64,000 bases of DNA from Pseudomonas putida. GTDB lineage: Bacteria; Pseudomonadota; Gammaproteobacteria; Pseudomonadales; Pseudomonadaceae. Every line of letters starts with the position of its first letter. The stretch's first letter is position 1. The notes beneath the pieces were generated by a model. The model was given only the letters and a program-made list of their open reading frames with translations, searched no databases and was not told the origin of the DNA. The stretch is from contig NZ_MNAH01000004.1 of NCBI RefSeq assembly GCF_001976065.1, positions 2,519 to 66,518 on the forward strand. The letters run 5' to 3'. Of this stretch, positions 1 through 9,845 are shown piece after piece. The position numbers and the translations under genes are program-made.

Positions 1-77
1 TATTTTTCAGAAGTTTTCAAGGAATCCTTAACAACTTCAACCACTTGCGCTTCAGATCTCTCATCAGCGGGAGGCGA

Positions 78-105
78 ATTCTACAGCGTTACACGCTGCT
101 GTCAA
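78..105 (-). promoter_or_regulatory. Strong leftward promoter, likely rrn P2
   Basis: On the minus strand a perfect -35 TTGACA (100-105) is separated by 16 bases from -10 TAGAAT (78-83). An A-rich stretch lies just upstream (GAAAAAGAGG), and a GC-rich discriminator (TCGCCTCCCGC) follows the -10, as in stringently controlled rRNA promoters. No gene starts to its left inside the window. In PAO1, as I recall, a 16S rRNA gene follows tyrS in the same direction, so assignment to an rRNA operon off the left edge is inference. Confidence 0.75.
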
Positions 106-223
106 CACCTCTTTTTCAACTCCCTGCCGGCTTCGATGAACTGAAGCAAGCTGCTGTCGAAAACTGCGTAACTCATTGTTTACCAGGGAGTTTTCCGTTT
201 CGACTGCGCCGGAAGTGGGGCGA

Positions 224-251
224 ATTGTAGGCTTCTGTAATTCGCCGTCAA
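224..251 (-). promoter_or_regulatory. Second strong leftward promoter, likely rrn P1
   Basis: On the minus strand -35 TTGACG (246-251), a 16-base spacer and -10 TACAAT (224-229) are followed by TCGCCCC. Architecture and discriminator closely match the promoter 146 bases downstream, giving a tandem P1/P2 pair typical of rRNA operons. It lies directly after the tyrS stop codon, so tyrS transcripts may also run into it; no clear terminator separates them. Confidence 0.7.
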
Positions 252-266
252 CCTTTTGTTTCAGGT

Positions 267-1466
267 TTATTCAGGTTTGAGCGTAATACGCGCAAATGCC
301 TTCTTGCCCGCCTGGCACACGTGGGTTGCACCGAGCGCATATATAAAGGAGCGATCGACCACCTCGCCATCGATACGCACACCACCGGAACCGAGCAGAT
401 CGCGAGCCACTGCCGAGTTCTTCACCAGCCCCGCCTTATTAAGGACAGCAGCGATCGGCATATCTTCGGTAGCCGTCAATTCGATCTCGGGCAGATCGTC
501 CGGCAGCTCACCGTCCTTCATGCGATTGCCTGCCGCACGATGAGCGTTGGCCGCAGCCTCCTCACCATGGAAACGGGCAACGATCTCTTCAGCCAGCTTG
601 ATCTTGATGTCACGGGGATTGGCACCCGCCTCGACATCGGCGCGGAACGCATTAATCTCATCCATGGAACGGAAGCTGAGCAGCTCGAAGTAGCGCCACA
701 TCAGCGCATCCGGAATGGACACCAGCTTGCTGTACATCACGCCCGGCGCTTCCTGGATACCAACGTAGTTACCCAGCGACTTGGACATCTTCTTCACGCC
801 ATCCAGACCCTCAAGCAATGGCATGGTCAGAATGCACTGGGCTTCCTGGCCGTAACCACGCTGCAGCTCACGCCCCATCAACAGGTTGAACTTCTGGTCG
901 GTACCGCCGAGCTCGACATCCGCGCGCAAGGCGACCGAGTCGTAGCCTTGCACCAATGGGTACAGGAACTCGTGAATGGCAATCGGCTGGTTGGTCGTGT
1001 AGCGCTTGTCAAAGTCATCGCGCTCAAGCATGCGCGCCACGGTGTATTGCGAAGTCAGGCGAATGAAATCAGCCGGCCCCATCTGATCCATCCAGGTGGA
1101 GTTGAATGCCACCTCGGTTTTGGCCGGATCGAGAATCTTGAAAACCTGGGTCTTGTAGGTCTCGGCATTCTCGAGAACCTGCTCGCGGGTCAGCGGAGGG
1201 CGCGTTGCGCTCTTGCCGCTGGGATCGCCGATCATTCCGGTGAAGTCGCCAATCAGGAAGATCACCTGGTGACCGAGCTCCTGGAACTGGCGCAGCTTGT
1301 TGATCAGCACGGTGTGCCCCAGGTGCAGATCAGGGGCAGTCGGGTCGAAGCCTGCCTTGATACGCAGCGGCTGGCCACGCTTGAGCTTTTCGACCAGCTC
1401 GGACTCGACCAACAGTTCTTCCGCACCACGTTTAATCAGCGCTAGCTGCTCTTCAACCGACTTCAT
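267..1466 (-). CDS. tyrS: Tyrosyl-tRNA synthetase
   Basis: Class I aminoacyl-tRNA synthetase that charges tRNA-Tyr in the cytoplasm. The 399-residue product has the HLGH form of the HIGH motif at residues 48-51, KMSKS at 226-230 and an S4-type RNA-binding domain over roughly the last 65 residues. This is the length of the TyrZ-like form found in pseudomonads. The start at [10 protein letters not shown] is preferred over an upstream in-frame extension of 21 residues because it gives the family length. The gene is divergent from the M23 peptidase and is followed by the two rrn-like promoters. Confidence 0.97.
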   Translation of the reverse strand: MKSVEEQLALIKRGAEELLVESELVEKLKRGQPLRIKAGFDPTAPDLHLGHTVLINKLRQFQELGHQVIFLIGDFTGMIGDPSGKSATRPPLTREQVLENAETYKTQVFKILDPAKTEVAFNSTWMDQMGPADFIRLTSQYTVARMLERDDFDKRYTTNQPIAIHEFLYPLVQGYDSVALRADVELGGTDQKFNLLMGRELQRGYGQEAQCILTMPLLEGLDGVKKMSKSLGNYVGIQEAPGVMYSKLVSIPDALMWRYFELLSFRSMDEINAFRADVEAGANPRDIKIKLAEEIVARFHGEEAAANAHRAAGNRMKDGELPDDLPEIELTATEDMPIAAVLNKAGLVKNSAVARDLLGSGGVRIDGEVVDRSFIYALGATHVCQAGKKAFARITLKPE

Positions 1467-1578
1467 AACAGACCCGCAAGGCTCGAATTCAAAGGGGACC
1501 AACCATACAAGATCGCGCGGCAAATACAAAGTTTGGCCGGCGCAATGACGCCAATCCGCTGGCAGAGCATGCGCGGAC

Positions 1579-1607
1579 TTGCTTCAGGGATGATTTGGTT
1601 ATATTTT
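1579..1607 (+). promoter_or_regulatory. Candidate promoter for the M23 peptidase gene
   Basis: TTGCTT (1579-1584), a 17-base spacer and TATTTT (1602-1607) lie in an AT-rich stretch about 75 bases before the peptidase start, inside the tyrS/M23 divergent gap. The match is moderate and unsupported by other evidence. Confidence 0.35.
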
Positions 1608-1679
1608 ATACAGTTATTTCATCTTCATCATGTCATTCATCTTTTCCAATTCATCTTTTTCAAAGTCAAAACACTACTT

Positions 1680-3122
1680 ATGACCAAAGAATCGTCTAAA
1701 GCGCCACCGCTTTACCCGAAGACCCACCTGCTCGCAGCGAGTGGCATCGCTGCCCTTCTGAGCCTGGCGCTTCTGGTATTTCCTTCCAGTGATGTCGAAG
1801 CTAAAAAGACAACCCTGAGCCTTGAACTGGAAAGCCCTGCTGAACAACTGACACAAGAACAAGACGCTGCAGAAGCCGTCCAGGCCACAAATGATCCGGT
1901 CGCGTCTCCTTTTGCGCAGATCGAAGACAGCGCGCAAGAGCCCCAGCAAACAGCTCAAGCCGCACCCGCACCCGCGCCTGTAGCAGCCCCCGCACCGGTT
2001 GCCGAAGAAAAGAAGGCGCCCAATCACAGGGAAGTGATCGTCAGCAAAGGCGACACGCTCTCCACTCTGTTCGAGAAAGTCGGCCTTCCCGCCCCTTCGG
2101 TACATGACTTGCTGGCCAGCAGCAAACAGGCCAAGCAATTCAGCCAGCTCAAGCATGGGCAGAAACTCGAGTTCGAACTGGGTCCTGACGGCCAACTGGC
2201 CAGCCTGCACAGCAAGGTCAGTGACCTGGAGACCATCTCCCTGACCAAGAACGACAAGGGTTACAGCTTCAACCGCGTGACCGCCAAACCCACCGTGCGC
2301 ACAGCCTACGTGCACGGCGTGATCAACAGCTCGCTGTCTCAGTCCGCCGCCCGCGCTGGCCTGTCGCATAGCCTGACCATGGACATGGCCAGCGTATTCG
2401 GCTACGACGTCGACTTTGCCCAGGATATTCGCCAGGGTGACCAGTTCGATGTGATCTATGAACAGAAAGTGGTCAACGGAAAGGCGGTCGGTAACGGCCC
2501 GATCCTGTCCGCTCGCTTCACCAACCGCGGTAAGACCTACACCGCCGTGCGCTACACCAACAAGCAAGGCAACACCAGCTATTACACGGCTGACGGCAAC
2601 AGCATGCGCAAGGCCTTCATCCGCACCCCGGTGGACTTCGCCCGCATCAGCTCGAAATTTTCCATGGGCCGCAAGCACCCGATCCTTAACAAGATCCGCG
2701 CCCACAAAGGCGTCGACTACGCAGCGCCGCGCGGCACGCCAATCAAGGCGGCCGGTGACGGCAAAGTACTGCTGGCAGGTCGCCGCGGTGGTTACGGCAA
2801 CACCGTAATCCTCCAACACGGCAATACCTACCGCACGCTTTACGGCCACATGCAGGGCTTCGCCAAGGGCATCAAGACTGGGGGCACCGTCAAGCAAGGC
2901 CAGGTCATCGGCTACATCGGCACTACCGGCCTCTCCACCGGCCCGCATTTGCACTACGAATTCCAAGTGAATGGCGTCCACGTCGATCCACTGGGCCAGA
3001 AAGTAGCGATGGCCGACCCGATTTCCAATGCCGAACGCGCACGTTTCCTGGCGCAGAGCCAACCGCTGATGGCGCGCATGGACCAGGAAAAATCCACCCA
3101 GCTGGCTTCGGCCAAGCGCTAA
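1680..3122 (+). CDS. M23 family peptidoglycan endopeptidase (MepM-like)
   Basis: Envelope zinc metalloprotease predicted to cut peptidoglycan cross-links. The 480-residue protein starts MTKESSKAPP. It has one N-terminal membrane segment (about 17-34), a low-complexity Ala/Pro/Gln stretch (about 95-115), a LysM/OapA-like domain with a GDTLSTLF motif, and a C-terminal LytM/M23 domain. Metal ligands are visible as HKGVD (H342, D346) and GPHLH (H425). The ATG at 1680 is chosen because upstream in-frame sequence is AT-rich and non-coding in character. anmK follows after 3 bases, so the two are probably co-transcribed: one opens the wall, the other salvages released anhydro-MurNAc. Confidence 0.92.
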   Translation: MTKESSKAPPLYPKTHLLAASGIAALLSLALLVFPSSDVEAKKTTLSLELESPAEQLTQEQDAAEAVQATNDPVASPFAQIEDSAQEPQQTAQAAPAPAPVAAPAPVAEEKKAPNHREVIVSKGDTLSTLFEKVGLPAPSVHDLLASSKQAKQFSQLKHGQKLEFELGPDGQLASLHSKVSDLETISLTKNDKGYSFNRVTAKPTVRTAYVHGVINSSLSQSAARAGLSHSLTMDMASVFGYDVDFAQDIRQGDQFDVIYEQKVVNGKAVGNGPILSARFTNRGKTYTAVRYTNKQGNTSYYTADGNSMRKAFIRTPVDFARISSKFSMGRKHPILNKIRAHKGVDYAAPRGTPIKAAGDGKVLLAGRRGGYGNTVILQHGNTYRTLYGHMQGFAKGIKTGGTVKQGQVIGYIGTTGLSTGPHLHYEFQVNGVHVDPLGQKVAMADPISNAERARFLAQSQPLMARMDQEKSTQLASAKR

Positions 3123-4217
<1,095 letters not shown>

Positions 4218-4229
4218 ATGCCGGACAGC

Positions 4230-4265
4230 AAAACGCCGCAGGACCTCAGGGTCATGCGGCGTTTT
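4230..4265. terminator. Bidirectional terminator between anmK and erpA
   Basis: Perfect 11-bp inverted repeat AAAACGCCGCA / TGCGGCGTTTT with a 14-base loop, giving a T-run in both directions. It sits between convergent anmK and erpA and can serve both. Confidence 0.85.
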
Positions 4266-4284
4266 GATGATACGGACGCGCTGA

Positions 4285-4635
4285 TCAGATCGAGAACGAA
4301 GAGCCACAGCCACAGGTGGTGGTAGCGTTCGGGTTCTTGATGACGAAACGCGAGCCTTCCAGACCTTCCTGATAATCCACCTCGGCTCCTGCCAGGTACT
4401 GGAAGCTCATCGGATCGACGACCAGACTCACACCTTCGCGCTCAACGATGGTGTCGTCATCGGCCACTTCTTCATCGAAAGTGAAGCCGTACTGAAAACC
4501 TGAACAACCGCCGCCCGTAACGAATACGCGCAGCTTCAAGCGATCATTCCCCTCTTCATCGACCAGGCTCTTCACCTTGTGCGCGGCACCGTGGGTGAAT
4601 TGCAAAGCCGTGGGGGTGAAGGATTCGACGCTCAT
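4285..4635 (-). CDS. erpA: Iron-sulfur cluster insertion protein ErpA
   Basis: A-type carrier that delivers Fe-S clusters to apo-enzymes. The 116-residue product has the three conserved cysteines of the HesB/IscA family: C44 in GGGCSGF, and C108 and C110 in the C-terminal CGCGSSFSI. Length and sequence match ErpA rather than IscA or SufA. It is a single gene with its own upstream promoter carrying an IscR-like motif. Confidence 0.96.
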   Translation of the reverse strand: MSVESFTPTALQFTHGAAHKVKSLVDEEGNDRLKLRVFVTGGGCSGFQYGFTFDEEVADDDTIVEREGVSLVVDPMSFQYLAGAEVDYQEGLEGSRFVIKNPNATTTCGCGSSFSI

Positions 4636-4682
4636 GCTGACTATCTCCCGGCGTTACGCCGTCATATTGCGTGATGACGCGC

Positions 4683-4712
4683 ATTATCCGCTTCTCCTAG
4701 AAAAGCGGTCAA
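4683..4712 (-). promoter_or_regulatory. erpA promoter with an IscR type-1-like site
   Basis: On the minus strand -35 TTGACC (4707-4712), an 18-base spacer and -10 GATAAT (4683-4688) lie about 48 bases before erpA. The -35 is embedded in AATAGTTGACC followed by CTAGG, which resembles the type-1 IscR operator. Repression of erpA by [2Fe-2S]-IscR is known in E. coli; its extension to this gene is inference. Confidence 0.5.
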
Positions 4713-4759
4713 CTATTGTTATGGTATATCAACCAATCGAGGCGCCGGCCTGGAATGCA

Positions 4760-4784
4760 AAAAGGCCCGTCAGACGGGCCTTTT
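4760..4784 (-). terminator. argC terminator
   Basis: Perfect hairpin AAAAGGCCCGT / ACGGGCCTTTT with a 3-base loop, 17 bases beyond the argC stop. On the minus strand it ends in a T-run, and it separates argC transcription from erpA. Confidence 0.85.
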
Positions 4785-4801
4785 GCTGTGCACGATAAAG
4801 C

Positions 4802-5836
4802 TTACGGCAGCATGCCGGCGTGGGACAGGCCCAGACGCTCATCCAGGCCGAACAGGATGTTCATGTTCTGCACGGCCTGACCCGACGCGCCTTTGACCAG
4901 GTTGTCGATCACCGACAACACCACCACCAGGTCACCATCCTGTGGACGGTGCACGGCAATCCGACACACGTTGGCGCCGCGCACGCTGCGGGTTTCCGGG
5001 TGACTGCCGGCAGGCATGACGTCGACGAACGGTTCGTTGGCATAACGTTTTTCAAACAGTGCCTGCAGGTCTACCGAGCGATCGACGACAGTTGCGTAAA
5101 GCGTGGAGTGAATGCCGCGGATCATCGGCGTCAGGTGCGGAACGAAGGTCAGGCCAACGTCCTTGCCCGCTGCACGACGCAGACCCTGGCGAATTTCCGG
5201 CAGGTGGCGATGCCCTTTGACGGCGTAAGCCTTCATGCTTTCCGACGTCTCGGAGTACAGCGAACCGACGGCAGCCCCACGACCGGCACCGCTGACGCCG
5301 GACTTGCAGTCGGCGATCAGGCGCGAAGCATCGGCCAGGCCTGCTTCGAGCAACGGCAGGAAACCCAATTGAGTGGCGGTTGGATAGCAGCCCGGCACGG
5401 CAATCAGGCGTGCTTTTTTGATCTGTTCGCGATTGACTTCCGGCAAACCGTAGACCGCTTCATCCAGCAGTTCTGGCGCACCGTGCGGCTGACCGTACCA
5501 CTTGGCCCATTCATCAGCATCCTGCAGGCGGAAGTCCGCGGACAGGTCGATGACCTTGGTGCCGGCTGCCAGCAGTTCGCCCGCCAGGGCATGCGCAACG
5601 CCGTGAGGGGTGGCAAAGAACACCACGTCACAGGCGCCCAGGGTCTTGATGTCCGGAACGCTGAACGCCAGGCCGTCGTAGTGGCCTCGCAGGTTCGGGT
5701 ACATGTCGGCCACGGCCAGTCCAGCCTCGGATCGGGAAGTGATCACCACCACTTCAGCTTGCGGATGCTGTGCCAACAGACGCAACAGTTCGACACCGGT
5801 GTAACCCGTGCCGCCGACGATACCGACCTTGACCAT
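4802..5836 (-). CDS. argC: N-acetyl-gamma-glutamyl-phosphate reductase
   Basis: NADPH-dependent third step of arginine biosynthesis, giving N-acetylglutamate semialdehyde. The 344-residue product starts [14 protein letters not shown] with the dinucleotide-binding glycine motif. The catalytic cysteine is C150 in AVPGCYPTA, and a late GHRHLPE supplies a conserved histidine. The start at 5836 gives the standard family length; a 24-residue upstream extension in frame is unlikely. It is a single-gene unit ending at the hairpin at 4760-4784. Confidence 0.96.
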   Translation of the reverse strand: MVKVGIVGGTGYTGVELLRLLAQHPQAEVVVITSRSEAGLAVADMYPNLRGHYDGLAFSVPDIKTLGACDVVFFATPHGVAHALAGELLAAGTKVIDLSADFRLQDADEWAKWYGQPHGAPELLDEAVYGLPEVNREQIKKARLIAVPGCYPTATQLGFLPLLEAGLADASRLIADCKSGVSGAGRGAAVGSLYSETSESMKAYAVKGHRHLPEIRQGLRRAAGKDVGLTFVPHLTPMIRGIHSTLYATVVDRSVDLQALFEKRYANEPFVDVMPAGSHPETRSVRGANVCRIAVHRPQDGDLVVVLSVIDNLVKGASGQAVQNMNILFGLDERLGLSHAGMLP

Positions 5837-5971
5837 AAACCTGCCCTCAACGAACCCACTGGAAAGCCGTCGATAATAGGGCCCGTATCGTCCTGCGACA
5901 ACCGGCAAGGTGACGTGCGGAGCCTCAAGCTACTACTATCCGGGCTACCGTGAACCTGGGAATAACTAAAA

Positions 5972-6400
5972 ATGCTTTATCTGTGGCTCAAAGCTTTCCA
6001 CATCATCAGTGTCGTCTGCTGGTTTGCCGGCCTGTTCTACCTGCCGCGGCTGTTCGTCTATCACGCCCAAAGCGAAGACACTGTCAGCAAGGAGCGCTTC
6101 AGCATCATGGAGCGCAAGCTGTATCGGGGCATCATGGGGCCGGCGATGATCGCCACACTGATCTTCGGTGGCTGGCTCATCTACCTCAACCCAGGCATCT
6201 TTAGCCAGGGTGGCTGGATACACGCCAAACTGACCCTGGTGGTGTTGCTGATCGGCTACCACCACATGTGCGGCGCGCAAGTGAAGCGCTTTGCCCGTGG
6301 CGAGAACACCCGCAGCCATGTCTTTTATCGCTGGTTCAATGAAGTGCCGGTCCTGATATTGCTGGCTATCGTAATTCTGGTCGTCGTCCGGCCGTTTTAA
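5972..6400 (+). CDS. hemJ: Protoporphyrinogen oxidase HemJ
   Basis: Membrane protein that oxidises protoporphyrinogen IX late in haem synthesis. The 142-residue product is almost entirely hydrophobic with four predicted helices. It carries the family's conserved N-terminal histidine (KAFHIISVVCWFAGLFYLPR), the YRGIMGPAM stretch and a later YHHMCG. It is divergent from argC and followed after 31 bases by the nitronate monooxygenase gene. Confidence 0.92.
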   Translation: MLYLWLKAFHIISVVCWFAGLFYLPRLFVYHAQSEDTVSKERFSIMERKLYRGIMGPAMIATLIFGGWLIYLNPGIFSQGGWIHAKLTLVVLLIGYHHMCGAQVKRFARGENTRSHVFYRWFNEVPVLILLAIVILVVVRPF

Positions 6401-6431
6401 ATCAACAGGCACAAATCACCGGGGTATTCCA

Positions 6432-7400
6432 ATGTCGCTGCCCGCTCTGCTCGAACAACGCTTGCGTCTGCCCGTGGTGGCGGCGCCGATGTTCCTGATT
6501 TCCAACCCGCAACTGGTGCTCGCCTGCTGCGGCAATGGCGTGGTCGGCAGCTTTCCGGCGCTGAACCAGCGCGAGAGCAGCGGCTTCAAAGCCTGGCTGG
6601 AAGAAATCGAGGCCGGGCTGGCGGCACTGGAAAATCCCGCGCCCTATGCGGTGAACCTGATTGTGCACCACAGTAATCCGCGATTGCAGGCGGATCTGGA
6701 CATCTGTATCGAACACAAAGTGCCGATCGTGATCACCAGTCTCGGCGCCGTGAAGGAAGTGGTCGATGCTGTCCACAGCTACGGCGGCCTGGTATTCCAT
6801 GATGTGACGACTCGCCGCCATGCGGAGAAAGCCGCCGAGGCCGGTGTAGACGGTCTGATCGCCGTCGCTGCGGGTGCCGGTGGGCATGCCGGGACCTGGA
6901 GCCCGTTCTCGTTGATCGCCGAGATCCGCCAGTTCTTCGACAAGACACTGCTGCTGGCTGGGTGCCTGAACCACGGCCACGAAATTCTCGCCGCGCAATT
7001 GCTCGGCGCCGACCTGGCCTACTTCGGCACGCGTTTTATCGGTACTACCGAAAGTCATGCACCGGATGCCTACAAAGAGATGCTGCTGAACTCCAGAGCG
7101 GCAGACATCATCCATACTCCAGCGGTGTCTGGTGTACCGGCGAGTTTCATGCGCCAGAGCCTGGAGGCCGCAGGGTTCGACATGGCAGCGCTGCAAAACA
7201 AGGGCGAGATCAATTTCGGTTCCAAGCTCAAGCCCATCAGCGACGAAGCCAAAGCCTGGAAAACCGTGTGGTCCGCGGGCCAGGGCGTAGGCGAAATCGA
7301 TGACTTGCCGAGTGTCGAACAGTTGATAGCGCGCCTCGACGCCGAATACCGCAAGGCACAGGAACAAGCAGCGCAACTGGGCCAACGCTGGCCGCGCTGA
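6432..7400 (+). CDS. Nitronate monooxygenase family protein
   Basis: FMN-dependent TIM-barrel enzyme of the 2-nitropropane dioxygenase family (322 residues). Visible features are the N-terminal VVAAPMFLISNP stretch, the GAGGHAGTWSPF flavin-phosphate loop containing the family histidine, and FGTRFIGTTES. Members oxidise alkyl nitronates such as propionate 3-nitronate; the true substrate here is unknown. It lies 31 bases after hemJ on the same strand. Confidence 0.88.
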   Translation: MSLPALLEQRLRLPVVAAPMFLISNPQLVLACCGNGVVGSFPALNQRESSGFKAWLEEIEAGLAALENPAPYAVNLIVHHSNPRLQADLDICIEHKVPIVITSLGAVKEVVDAVHSYGGLVFHDVTTRRHAEKAAEAGVDGLIAVAAGAGGHAGTWSPFSLIAEIRQFFDKTLLLAGCLNHGHEILAAQLLGADLAYFGTRFIGTTESHAPDAYKEMLLNSRAADIIHTPAVSGVPASFMRQSLEAAGFDMAALQNKGEINFGSKLKPISDEAKAWKTVWSAGQGVGEIDDLPSVEQLIARLDAEYRKAQEQAAQLGQRWPR

Positions 7401-7462
7401 ACAACCGGGCCAGCCGCGGCTGGCCATTCGTAGCAATGAATCGCGACAAGGATGCCTCGGTA

Positions 7463-8410
7463 ATGAGCGGAAACCGTTACAAGATCGTGTTCGACGGCGC
7501 GCTGCTGCCGGGTGTTGATATCAACACCGCCAAACTCAATCTCGCTGCACTGTTCAAGAGCGACGTCAACGCCATCGAGCGCCTGTTCAATGGTCGACCG
7601 GTCACACTCAAGCGCGACCTGTCGCAGGCGGATGCGCAGACCTATCTCCAAGCCCTGAAGAACACTGGCGTCGATGCCCGGATCGAGGTGGAGCCTTCGA
7701 TCGAACTGGACCTGGCTGACGTTCATGAGCAATCCCCCGCAGCTGAGCCGCTCTCCCCTTATGCACCGCCACAGGCCCGCGTTGGCGAAAAACTGCCGGC
7801 ATTCGCCGCGCTCAAGCCTTTCAGCGTCGAAGGCCGAATCGGACGCCTGCGTTTTCTGGCGTGGACCTTGGTGCTCAGCCTGGTGACCCTGCCCATTGTC
7901 GGCGTGGTTGCGCTCATCGGCCTTGGCCTGGTCAGCGGGAATTCCACCACCGGACTGATCCTCGGTGGCATCCTGGCCTTCTTGCTGTTCCTGGTGTTCA
8001 TGGTTGTCGGCGTTCTGTTCAGCGTTCAGCGCTTGCATGATATCGGCTGGTCGGGCTGGCTCTGGCTCCTGCACCTGGTTCCGTTCATTGGCAGTTTTTT
8101 CCCGCTGGTGATCATGCTCGTGCCAGGCAATACCGGCGCCAACCGCTATGGCCCGCCTCCCCCGCCCAACAGCACGGCGGTCAAGGTCTTGTGTGCATTG
8201 TGGATTGTGTTTATCGGGCTGTTTGGCGTCGGTGCGATGATGGGTGGCATCTCGGCCATCCAGCAAGAATATGAAGACAGCCTCGAGAGCAGCTACCAAA
8301 GCGGCTCGGTCACCACCGATGAAATCGATGTCGATGTCGAACCTGAAGCAAATTCCCCGGCCGATGCAGCCGAAGAAGCCCCGCCCCCTGTAGACTCTGC
8401 GAAAGAATGA
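7463..8410 (+). CDS. DUF805 membrane protein with a soluble N-terminal domain
   Basis: The product is 315 residues from MSGNRYKIVF. The first ~90 residues form a soluble domain (YKIVFDGALLPGVD, then a VTLKRDLSQADAQTYLQALK stretch) that looks like a small ligand- or protein-binding module. After a Pro-rich linker a DUF805 domain follows, with four hydrophobic segments and the family pattern RIGRLRFLAW ... RLHDIGWSGW. The acidic, low-complexity C-terminus is probably disordered. The start at 7463 is supported by AAGGA ten bases upstream; an ATG at 7436 would add nine residues. Function is unknown. Confidence 0.8.
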   Translation: MSGNRYKIVFDGALLPGVDINTAKLNLAALFKSDVNAIERLFNGRPVTLKRDLSQADAQTYLQALKNTGVDARIEVEPSIELDLADVHEQSPAAEPLSPYAPPQARVGEKLPAFAALKPFSVEGRIGRLRFLAWTLVLSLVTLPIVGVVALIGLGLVSGNSTTGLILGGILAFLLFLVFMVVGVLFSVQRLHDIGWSGWLWLLHLVPFIGSFFPLVIMLVPGNTGANRYGPPPPPNSTAVKVLCALWIVFIGLFGVGAMMGGISAIQQEYEDSLESSYQSGSVTTDEIDVDVEPEANSPADAAEEAPPPVDSAKE

Positions 8411-8471
8411 ACAGCGCTCCCCGCCCGTGACACCTGCGTCGCGGCGCGGAGCTGTTGCGATGGAGAATGGC

Positions 8472-9260
8472 ATGACCCGTTACGCTCTGATCACTGGCGC
8501 TTCCAGCGGCATCGGCCTGGCGATGGCCGAAGCGCTGGCCCGGCGCGGCCGCAGCCTGATTCTGGTGGCCCGACAGCGTGATCAGCTGGAAAGCATTGCG
8601 ATCGAACTGACCCAACGTTTTGGCGTGGAAGTATTGTTCCGTGCCTGCGATCTGGGCGAGCCGCTGCGCCTCTCAGGATTCCTTCTGGAGCTGGAGGAAG
8701 GTGACCGGCAGATAGACCTGCTGGTCAACTGTGCCGGGATCGGCACTTGCGGCCCGTTCCTGGCGCAGGACTGGATGACCGAGCAGGACCTGATCGAAGT
8801 GAACATTCTGGCGCTCACTCGCCTGTGCCACGCCATCGGTAACAGCATGGCGTTGCAGGGTGGCGGGCAGATCCTGAACGTCGCTTCGGTCGCGGCGTTC
8901 CAGCCCGGTCCGTGGATGAGCACTTACTATGCCAGCAAGGCCTATGTGCTGCACTTTTCCGAAGGCCTGCGCGTCGAGCTGAAAAAGTGCGCGGTCAAGG
9001 TCTCGGTGCTCTGCCCCGGCCCGACCCGCACAGCGTTTTTCCGCACCGCGCAATTGAACAACGACAAGCTTGCCAACAGTAAACTGCTGATGAGTCCGGA
9101 GGAAGTCGCGCTCTATACCGTGCGCGCCCTGGAGAAGAATCGCGCAATCATTATTCCCGGGCGACGCAATCGCTGGTTCGCCACCCTGCCCCGGTTCGGC
9201 TCGCGCTGGCTGATCCGGACAATCACCGGCATGGTCATCAAGGCCCACTGCCCGCGTTGA
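8472..9260 (+). CDS. Short-chain dehydrogenase/reductase
   Basis: NAD(P)-dependent oxidoreductase of the classical SDR family, 262 residues from MTRYALITGASSGIG. The glycine-rich cofactor motif TGASSGIG is at residues 7-14, NCAGIG marks the NNAG-like position, and the catalytic pair is in STYYASKAY (Tyr-x-x-x-Lys). The substrate cannot be told from sequence. The start at 8472 is preceded by GGAG at good spacing; an in-frame ATG at 8460 is possible. Confidence 0.88.
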   Translation: MTRYALITGASSGIGLAMAEALARRGRSLILVARQRDQLESIAIELTQRFGVEVLFRACDLGEPLRLSGFLLELEEGDRQIDLLVNCAGIGTCGPFLAQDWMTEQDLIEVNILALTRLCHAIGNSMALQGGGQILNVASVAAFQPGPWMSTYYASKAYVLHFSEGLRVELKKCAVKVSVLCPGPTRTAFFRTAQLNNDKLANSKLLMSPEEVALYTVRALEKNRAIIIPGRRNRWFATLPRFGSRWLIRTITGMVIKAHCPR

Positions 9261-9339
9261 ATCGCCCTGCGGTAAAACACTGGGCTGGTGCAGCCTCCAT
9301 GGGTACACTCAGGCCAGCCCAAACAACGGAGAAACAGCT

Positions 9340-9678
9340 GTGGATACTCTGTTCACCAAGATCATCAACCGGGAAATCCCGGCGAAAATCATTTACGAGG
9401 ACGACCAGGTGCTGGCCTTCCACGACATCGCCCCACAGGCACCGGTGCACTTTCTGGTGATTCCGAAAAAACCGGTACGCACCCTGAACGACCTGACCGA
9501 GGACGACAAGGCGCTGGCTGGACACATCCTGTTCACCGCCCAGCGCCTGGCCAAGGAACTGGGTTGCGAAAAAGGTTTTCGCGTTGTCATGAACTGCAAT
9601 GAAGAAGGCGGGCAGACTGTCTATCACATTCATATGCATGTGCTGGGTCAGCGCCAGATGCACTGGCCGCCGGGCTGA
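9340..9678 (+). CDS. HIT family protein (HinT-like)
   Basis: Histidine-triad nucleotide-binding protein, likely a purine nucleoside phosphoramidase. The 112-residue product starts at a GTG codon with CGGAG upstream, reads MDTLFTKIIN, and ends with the triad HIHMH at residues 96-100. This is the size of bacterial HinT. It stands alone, followed by a hairpin and then coq7. Confidence 0.93.
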   Translation: MDTLFTKIINREIPAKIIYEDDQVLAFHDIAPQAPVHFLVIPKKPVRTLNDLTEDDKALAGHILFTAQRLAKELGCEKGFRVVMNCNEEGGQTVYHIHMHVLGQRQMHWPPG

Positions 9679-9694
9679 TTCATATTTTCCCGTG

Positions 9695-9728
9695 CCGACG
9701 ATGGCGCGATTGAGATCGCCTTCGTCGG
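9695..9728. repeat. Imperfect palindrome between the HIT gene and coq7
   Basis: CCGACGATGGCG and CGCCTTCGTCGG form a 12-bp stem with one mismatch around a 10-base loop. No T-run follows, so it is either a weak RNA stabiliser or a REP-like relic rather than a clear terminator. Confidence 0.5.
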
Positions 9729-9845
9729 AACGCGCCCGAAGCTAGCCGGGCTCCTGTAGATACTGCCTGCGTCGCAATGTCCCAGCGCAAACCTTCCCCG
9801 GCCGATTGGGTTAAACTGGCCACCGAGATTCCTCCGGAGGTCAGC

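Noticed and set aside
45..230. 61-codon plus-strand frame at the left edge
   Set aside because: Overlaps the two strong minus-strand promoters and has no ribosome site.
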